Positions 58,553-64,000 of a stretch of DNA of 64,000 bases are shown here, piece by piece. The DNA is taken from NCBI RefSeq assembly GCF_030622045.1, contig NZ_CP130886.1, forward strand, positions 5,402,001 to 5,466,000, given 5' to 3'. The DNA comes from Planctellipticum variicoloris (lineage in GTDB: Bacteria > Planctomycetota > Planctomycetia > Planctomycetales > Planctomycetaceae). Positions within the stretch are counted from its first letter, which is position 1. Each line of letters opens with the position of its first letter. The position numbers and the translations under genes were made by a program. The notes beneath the pieces were generated by a model, which had not been told where the DNA came from, searched no databases, and saw only the letters and a program-made list of their open reading frames with translations.

Positions 58553-59701
58553 CTACGCCGCGTTCCGCCGGGTATCCGTCGTTTCCTCAACCACAACGGG
58601 CATGGCTGACGACTTTCCCGCGGAAATCTGCTCCAGTCGCCCGCGAATCGCCGCCACGGCCGTCGGCGTTCCGTTCCAGACGCCCCGGTAATGCTCCAGC
58701 CCGGCGCGATAGGCCGGCACGCAATCCAGAAACCGTCGCAACAGTTCGGGTGTCACAGCATCCAGTGTCGCGAAATCCCCGACCCCCATTTGCCGCAGGT
58801 AGTGCGAATTGATGAGCTGCTCGTGATGCAGCGGTTCCGGAAGCGCGAGGACCGGTTTGCCGAGATAAACCGACTCCCCGAGCAACTGGTTTCCCGCCGC
58901 ACAGATCACGGCAGTACAGCCCGCCAGATCGTCGACAAACCGGTGCTCGTCGATCTCGCAGAATCGGAGACCGCCCATCGTCGGCATTGCCCCCAGTCCG
59001 TAGACACGGACATTGCGTCCCAGGGACAGAAGGGCTTCCACGACGGATCGTGGCGTGAATTTTCGCAGGTACGAGACAAGATAGCCGTCGTCGTGCGTGC
59101 GGGCTGTCGCGACATCCGAACGGATCATCGGCCCCACCTGCCGGACATGCTCCCACCCGGCCTTGAGAGGCGGCGCATAGAACGCCGACGCGATCACGTC
59201 ATGCGGCCCCGGATAGCACCACCGGACGACCCAGTTCATCCACCAGGCATGCCGCTGCAGATCGGCCGGCAAGGCGGAGAGATTGCACGCCGCCAGCACA
59301 TGCTGGTGGTCGAACGCAATCAACGGCGCCCCTTCGACGCGGGCAGCGCGCGGCAGCGCGGGATCGAAGTCCGAGATGGCCAGGTCGGGACGAATCGCCT
59401 GGATCTGCCGCCGGATCGCGCGCGCGACCTTCGGCAACTCCCACGCGGCATACTTGAACCCGCAGGCGATGGTTCGATTGAGATCCAGCCTGCCATTGCG
59501 GTAGACGAATCGGAGGCCGGGAATTCGCATCAGGTGGATCGGCAGATCGGTGTGCGCCCAGGCGGGAGCCAGAAACTCGTACGCGTCGTCCGGCGCGAAG
59601 AGCCAGAATTCGTGCTCGGGGACAAGCTGCTCGACGAGGGTCTTGACCCGCGCTGCGTGACCCCGTCCCTCGCCCGCCATGCTGTAGAAGATTCGAGCCA
59701 T
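58553..59701 (-). CDS. Glycosyltransferase, GT28/MGT-like
   Basis: A 382-residue GT-B-fold glycosyltransferase. The N-terminal domain starts MARIFYSMAGEGRGHAARVK, with the GxGH loop of this class. The C-terminal nucleotide-sugar domain contains VRVYGLGAMPTMGGLRFCEI and CTAVICAAGNQLLGESVYLGKPVLALPEPLHHEQLINSHYL, matching the donor-binding pattern (xAGxxxxxExxxxxxPxLxxPxxxxxEQxxNA) of GT28/UGT enzymes. It likely transfers a sugar to a lipid or small-molecule acceptor at the cytoplasmic membrane face. It is convergent with the ATP-grasp gene. The ATG at 59701 gives the complete N-terminus. Confidence 0.88.
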   Translation of the reverse strand: MARIFYSMAGEGRGHAARVKTLVEQLVPEHEFWLFAPDDAYEFLAPAWAHTDLPIHLMRIPGLRFVYRNGRLDLNRTIACGFKYAAWELPKVARAIRRQIQAIRPDLAISDFDPALPRAARVEGAPLIAFDHQHVLAACNLSALPADLQRHAWWMNWVVRWCYPGPHDVIASAFYAPPLKAGWEHVRQVGPMIRSDVATARTHDDGYLVSYLRKFTPRSVVEALLSLGRNVRVYGLGAMPTMGGLRFCEIDEHRFVDDLAGCTAVICAAGNQLLGESVYLGKPVLALPEPLHHEQLINSHYLRQMGVGDFATLDAVTPELLRRFLDCVPAYRAGLEHYRGVWNGTPTAVAAIRGRLEQISAGKSSAMPVVVEETTDTRRNAA

Positions 59702-59905
59702 GAGCGCCTCCCTGTCCGGCTCCGGCGTATTCCCCCCGCTGACAAAGACTAATGCGCTGCGGCCGGCGGACCGGCAAGACCAGTTCGGAATTCTTGATCA
59801 AGTCTTCATCAGGCCAGGCCGGGGCCAACATCTTTTTTCGCTGGCAAGCTAACCGGCGTCAGATCAGAATGACCGATTGGCAAGCCGGTCAACGGAGTCC
59901 ACGCC

Positions 59906-60025
59906 ATGCGACGCTTCGGTCCATCCCCCATCGACATCTTCGCCGGCTGCCTGGTTTTCGTCGTGGTTCTCGCCGTCACGCTGCTCCCGGTTCTTCATTC
60001 CTGCCGCGTGCTGCTTCGCCCATGA
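59906..60025 (+). CDS. Possible 39-residue membrane peptide
   Basis: ATG at 59906 to TGA at 60023-60025 encodes MRRFGPSPIDIFAGCLVFVV followed by 19 more residues. It is a basic N-terminus with one strong transmembrane segment (residues 10-32) and a short basic tail. There is no clear ribosome-binding site. It lies between the divergent glycosyltransferase gene and the convergent DUF3999 gene. It could be real or chance. Confidence 0.35.
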   Translation: MRRFGPSPIDIFAGCLVFVVVLAVTLLPVLHSCRVLLRP

Positions 60026-60038
60026 CGGCGAAAGACGC

Positions 60039-61415
60039 TCACTTCTCCTTTTCGCCTCGCTCCATCCCCGCCACATCCAGCCGCCGACCCGCCCGCCACA
60101 AGCCCCACCCCAGCAGCAGCGTCAACAGCACGATCCCGCTGATCAGCACGTTCGGATCGTTCCAGGGCCGCCACCGCGCCAGCGGCGCCGACAGATTCTC
60201 TCGTGCCTCCGCCAAAGCCCCAGCGACCTTCGGCGGCCCCTCACGCAACACCGCCGACAGCGCCGCCGTATCAAACCGCCCCGGCTCCGCGTCCGGCGAT
60301 CCATACTCCAGCCGGTACTTCTCGCCGTCGGTGGCCAGAAAAATCAGCTCGTACCGCGGTCCGGAGAGCTCGACCCCACGGATCGCCAGCGGCGGATTGT
60401 CGCCGTTCTCGATCGCGACCTCGTACCGGTTCCACCGACCTTCGGGCAGCTTCAACGTCAGCTCTTCCTTCTGGAGGCTTCCGACCGCGAAGCATGTCAA
60501 AGCTCCCGTCATTTGAACATGATGCACGGCATCCGAATCAACGTCCGCTTCAACCCTCACGCTCCGGCTGAAGTTCTTGTCGTCGGTTTTGACGCGAAGG
60601 GCGGTGATCGGCTGCCGACCCGCTTCAATCGCCACCAGCGTCCGATGCTCCTTCTCGTCCTCCGTCTGCGTGAATCGGGCCGGTTCATACGTGTCCAATC
60701 GCGGCTCGGTCGCCTGCGCGCGAACTTCATCCCGATAGAACTCCACGCGATCCACGCGGAACGGCCGCCGGGCGATCGTCGTCCGCTCCGTCCGATTCGT
60801 CTCTGCGCCACCCTGCAGCCGTCGATGCAGTTCCAGCAGTTGCGACTCCTGCTCGGCGGTGACATCCGTGATGGAGAAGCGAAACCGCCGATGGTCGCCC
60901 GCCGTGAAGGGCACCGTGTCGTTGCGAGCATCGACGAACCGCGAATAGTCGAAGATCACGCCCGGCGGACCGGCGGAAACCCAGGTCGTGCCATCGGCCG
61001 AGGACTCGACGCGCACCTGGTGTTCGAAATCCCGCAGCGGCGTGACGATCCGAAGGCCGGTCGGTTGAGGCTCCTTCTCGCGGAGAGCCAGTTCGACCAC
61101 CAGGCCCCCTTCCGGCTCCACACGGGCCGCGGTTTGTTCGGCAGCCCACGAATGCCGGTCGGTCCGCGTTTTCGTCCCCATTGCCGGCTGGATCAGGAAG
61201 GAAACGATGTTTCCCTTCGAGTCGTACAGCCGGACGTCCGGCCAGCGGTCGCGCGTCGCCGCATAGAATGGCTCGTCCAGCGGCACAGCGACCGCGGTTG
61301 TCTCGGTGATTTCCGGGAGAGAGACGTCCCGCTGCCAGCGAAATCCGGGAGCATCAGCCGCGGCGCAGGGGAGCAGACTCAGCAACGTCAGCAAGAATCC
61401 GGCGACGCAGCGCAT
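60039..61415 (-). CDS. DUF3999-family exported membrane protein
   Basis: A 458-residue protein of the DUF3999 family. A signal peptide ([20 protein letters not shown]) is followed by a large beta-rich periplasmic region (about 25-410; FRWQRDVSLPEITETTAVAV, RLYDSKGNIVSFLIQPAMG, RFRFSITDVTAEQESQLLEL, RYELIFLATDGEKYRLEYG) and a C-terminal transmembrane helix (about 424-444) with a basic tail. The start overlaps the stop of the upstream DUF2339 gene (TGATG), so the two are translationally coupled. The DUF2339-DUF3999 pairing recurs in many Gram-negative bacteria; the joint function is unknown. Confidence 0.85.
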   Translation of the reverse strand: MRCVAGFLLTLLSLLPCAAADAPGFRWQRDVSLPEITETTAVAVPLDEPFYAATRDRWPDVRLYDSKGNIVSFLIQPAMGTKTRTDRHSWAAEQTAARVEPEGGLVVELALREKEPQPTGLRIVTPLRDFEHQVRVESSADGTTWVSAGPPGVIFDYSRFVDARNDTVPFTAGDHRRFRFSITDVTAEQESQLLELHRRLQGGAETNRTERTTIARRPFRVDRVEFYRDEVRAQATEPRLDTYEPARFTQTEDEKEHRTLVAIEAGRQPITALRVKTDDKNFSRSVRVEADVDSDAVHHVQMTGALTCFAVGSLQKEELTLKLPEGRWNRYEVAIENGDNPPLAIRGVELSGPRYELIFLATDGEKYRLEYGSPDAEPGRFDTAALSAVLREGPPKVAGALAEARENLSAPLARWRPWNDPNVLISGIVLLTLLLGWGLWRAGRRLDVAGMERGEKEK

Positions 61416-63955
61416 CAGTGGGGCTCCTCGGCAGGTTCCGCAGCCTGCAGGGTAAAGGTCTCGCGGTACTTCAGATAGACGAACGAGCCCGCCAGCACTA
61501 CGACGCCCAGCACGATGAAGGCGATGATCCGGTAGAACTGATCCAGCTCCGCCAGGTCCCGGAAGAAGACCTTGCCGATCACGATTGCAAACAGCACGAG
61601 CCCCGCATACCGCAGCGGTCGCTCGTTCCGCCAGATCCCCCGCAGCAGCCAGCCGAAGGCGAAGACCGACCAGAGGATCGAAACACCTCCCGGCCGCATG
61701 CCGTCGAGAAACGCGTGCAGGAAGGTATTCAGCTCCAGCGTCAGAAAGACGAACAGCGTCCCCATCCCGCAGATCGCGAACACGGTCGACGCCTCCGCAT
61801 TGCGCAGCTTGCCGCCGGCGCAGACCCAGGCGATTCCGAAAAACGCAATCACCGAGCCGAAGTCCACCAGCCGCAGCGCCGCATCGTGGAACGAGTAGTC
61901 GCCGCCATAGACGAATTGCGACGCCAGCGACCAGGCCGGGATGTCGATGAGGCACAGCTTGATCAGCACCGCCAGCAGACCCACGGCAACCGCGCCGGTC
62001 AGGACTCTGCTGTTCCGCGCGACCGCCTCCCACAGCAGCAAACCGCACAATCCCAGCCACAGCACCGTCAGCAGCGGCAGTTTCAGCGGGGCATACGTGA
62101 AGCCCACCGTGCGGTTCAGTTCCAGGTGCAGATACAGAAACAGCATCGCCAGCGCCAGACCGACGATTGCCCGCGGCGCCCAGTCGGCGGGAATTACCTC
62201 CGGTAGATCGTTCTCTGGTCCAACAGTTGCCTCTTCATCCGCCTGCCAGCCCAGCAGCAACCGGTAGGCGCCGCCCAGCGACAGCACCGGCACGCCGAAC
62301 ATCACCAGCCGCTCGATCAGGTGCGGCCAGTACTCCGCCCACGCCATCCCCGCCGCCAGCGGCTGGGCAAACTGCCCCGGCAGATCGATCAGCGCGAAGC
62401 GGAACAGCACGAGGCCATAGACCACGAAGCTGACATACCGCAGCGTCCGCGAACCGAGCTGCCGGCCGATCCACAAGAGCACCAGCGCCTGCAGCGCCCA
62501 GCTCACGGTGATCCACTGCCGCGACAGCACCAGCGGCACCGTGACAATCACGAAGAACGACGCCAGCCCCAGGAAGCTCACCAGCAGCTCCCGATCGACC
62601 AGCTTCCGCATCAGGAAGTAATACACGTGCAGCGTGTAGAACGCCGCCAGCCCCAGCGTCACCGCCGCCGCCCATTCCCGGCTGTAAGCGTGCGAGACCA
62701 GCCGGTAACTCTCGCCGAAATAGACGAAGGCATTCACCAGCAAGGCCGCCAGATCGAACAGGTTCGACCGCGCGCCGTTCACCAGCTTGAAAAGAAACGT
62801 CATCGTCGAAAACAGCACGAAAAACGCCGTCAGAAATGGCAGCACGTTCCAGAACTGCGAGACTTCGTAATCCCGCATCGCCGCGAAATACAGCGCATAC
62901 GTGCAGACGAAACTCAGCAGATTGACCAGCGGCCAGTTCTTCCAGTAACAGACCCCCAGCACCCCAGCCCCGAGGACCAGCATGTAGCCGTACAGACCGA
63001 CGAAATCGACGACGCCCGTCGAGAGCATGATCGGCGTGCCGTATCCTCCCAGGATGCCGAGCACGGCGATCAGCATCGACGAGAACCGCACGGAGATGCC
63101 GCCCGCCAGGACGGTGATCAGCCCCATCAACGCGAACGCCGGCATCTGTTCCACGAGGTGATAGAAGATCGCCGCCGCAAACACGCTGAAATACAGCATG
63201 GCCAGCCCGCCCCCCATCAGTCCCTGTCCGAAGACGTGGTACCGATCCCCGAGCAGCCGGGTTCCCGCGGTCAGCAGCCCCAGTCCGGCCATCGCCGCCA
63301 GCGCCACACGCGCGCCGGGATGAATCAGGTTGTGGTCGAAGGAATACTTCAGAAAGAAACCGACGCCGACCACGAGAATCAGAATCCCCAGCCGCAGCAG
63401 CCACTGGCTGGCGATGGCGTACTCCATCGACACGCCCGTCGGCAGAAATTCCTCCCCGACAATGATCCAGCTCCAGATCTTCTGCAGCGTTTCTTTGGCG
63501 GCGGTCTCGAAGCGTCCGGGCATTCGCGGAACTGTCGACTGTGTGGGCCGCGAGAGAGCCTCCGTTTGACTGGACGGTCGCGTCGGACCGCCTGACCCGG
63601 CTTCCGAAACGTCGTCGAAGATCGGCTCGACGGGCTCGCCCCGGACCGGTGGCTTCCGTGCGTTTGCAAGTTCTTCCGCCAGCCGCGATAGCGGCGACGG
63701 ACCTTCGGCGACGGTCTCGCGCAGAATCTCCGCGGGTTGGGCGAGGGGGGCCGACGTTCTCGGGACTGCCGCTTCTACTGGGGCGAGCCGGCTGACCACC
63801 AGCTCGCGCCGCAGGGCCGCCAGTTCCCGCTGCAGCCGGGCAAAGTTCTCGGTCTGATCTCGACGGATCTGTCCGAGCAGAATGAAGCCGAACAGCGGCA
63901 CCCCGATGACCGCAGCGACGCAGATCAGGAGGACAAAGCCGATGAATTCTTCCAT
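61415..63955 (-). CDS. DUF2339-family polytopic membrane protein
   Basis: An 846-residue integral membrane protein of the DUF2339 family. The N-terminus has one helix (about residues 5-28) and a coiled-coil-like segment ([20 protein letters not shown]). A Pro-rich linker (about 55-165) follows. More than 20 closely spaced hydrophobic helices run from about residue 185 to the end, with [20 protein letters not shown] and [20 protein letters not shown] marking the family start. The transport or signalling role is unknown. It is co-transcribed and coupled with the DUF3999 gene. The ATG at 63955 begins [20 protein letters not shown]. Confidence 0.88.
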   Translation of the reverse strand: MEEFIGFVLLICVAAVIGVPLFGFILLGQIRRDQTENFARLQRELAALRRELVVSRLAPVEAAVPRTSAPLAQPAEILRETVAEGPSPLSRLAEELANARKPPVRGEPVEPIFDDVSEAGSGGPTRPSSQTEALSRPTQSTVPRMPGRFETAAKETLQKIWSWIIVGEEFLPTGVSMEYAIASQWLLRLGILILVVGVGFFLKYSFDHNLIHPGARVALAAMAGLGLLTAGTRLLGDRYHVFGQGLMGGGLAMLYFSVFAAAIFYHLVEQMPAFALMGLITVLAGGISVRFSSMLIAVLGILGGYGTPIMLSTGVVDFVGLYGYMLVLGAGVLGVCYWKNWPLVNLLSFVCTYALYFAAMRDYEVSQFWNVLPFLTAFFVLFSTMTFLFKLVNGARSNLFDLAALLVNAFVYFGESYRLVSHAYSREWAAAVTLGLAAFYTLHVYYFLMRKLVDRELLVSFLGLASFFVIVTVPLVLSRQWITVSWALQALVLLWIGRQLGSRTLRYVSFVVYGLVLFRFALIDLPGQFAQPLAAGMAWAEYWPHLIERLVMFGVPVLSLGGAYRLLLGWQADEEATVGPENDLPEVIPADWAPRAIVGLALAMLFLYLHLELNRTVGFTYAPLKLPLLTVLWLGLCGLLLWEAVARNSRVLTGAVAVGLLAVLIKLCLIDIPAWSLASQFVYGGDYSFHDAALRLVDFGSVIAFFGIAWVCAGGKLRNAEASTVFAICGMGTLFVFLTLELNTFLHAFLDGMRPGGVSILWSVFAFGWLLRGIWRNERPLRYAGLVLFAIVIGKVFFRDLAELDQFYRIIAFIVLGVVVLAGSFVYLKYRETFTLQAAEPAEEPH

Positions 63956-64000
63956 AACGCGCCCGCTGGCCGGAGCGATCCCCGTTCCGCTGCCCGTCTC

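Overview
The window is GC-rich chromosomal DNA from a bacterium that is most likely a member of the Planctomycetota. This is inferred from the gene repertoire, not from a marker gene. Typical signs are an NPCBM-domain exported protein, an ASPIC/UnbV FG-GAP protein with TPR-like repeats, GYF-domain membrane proteins, a PEP-CTERM protein, WD40 and Gfo/Idh/MocA proteins, a cytochrome fused to a beta-propeller, and intergenic spaces full of short repeated phrases and hairpins. No rRNA, tRNA or CRISPR array was seen.

Layout. 1-5700: end of a membrane protein, then a minus-strand run of exported proteins (LamG/beta-propeller, one-span protein, lipoprotein, prenyltransferase-like alpha/alpha protein, NPCBM protein) and an SRPBCC protein. 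5.9-9.1 kb: three hypotheticals and a MacB/FtsX-type permease. 9.3-14.3 kb: speD with a possible coupled leader ORF, a GYF-domain protein convergent with a shorter paralogue of its C-terminus, an AI-2E-type transporter and a flavin-nucleotide-binding protein. 14.4-15.5 kb: an sdpRI-type autorepressor/membrane pair with a clear promoter and operator. 15.7-23.0 kb: a hypothetical membrane protein, an alpha/beta hydrolase, a PEP-CTERM protein, a BlaI/BlaR1-type pair, and cysK. 23.4-34.2 kb: an M41-like mini-protease, the ASPIC/UnbV protein, a TIR-domain protein of lower GC, LysR plus xylA, a fatty-acid desaturase, an MBL-fold hydrolase and a Bcp peroxiredoxin. 34.2-37.0 kb: an FAD oxidoreductase, a RAYT transposase flanked by its REP hairpins, and a Uma2-like protein. 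37.3-45.4 kb: aspS, a 1.36-kb insertion sequence, a di-heme beta-propeller protein, an alginate-export-type porin and an MDR oxidoreductase. 45.5-53.6 kb: a WD40-Gfo/Idh/MocA fusion, an adenylate-kinase-like protein, a TIM-barrel protein, a large exported protein and a dihydrouridine synthase. 53.8-64 kb: a CpaF ATPase, a small membrane gene broken by an amber codon, a secretin-like protein, an ATP-grasp protein, a glycosyltransferase, and a DUF3999/DUF2339 pair.

Most genes are ordinary chromosomal genes. Accessory signals are the TIR protein, the insertion sequence, the RAYT/REP unit and the dense intergenic repeats. The most distinctive patterns are: (i) three minus-strand genes whose TAG stop codon is immediately followed by a hairpin starting GGYC; (ii) a REP-RAYT-REP unit, with a third REP encoding the C-terminal residues of the neighbouring gene; (iii) a 200-bp three-level nested inverted repeat; (iv) an insertion sequence sitting inside a gttgatg phrase repeat; (v) a WD40/oxidoreductase fusion; and (vi) well-formed promoter/operator pairs in front of sdpRI and blaI. 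All functional statements come from reading the sequence and from family knowledge; no database search was possible.
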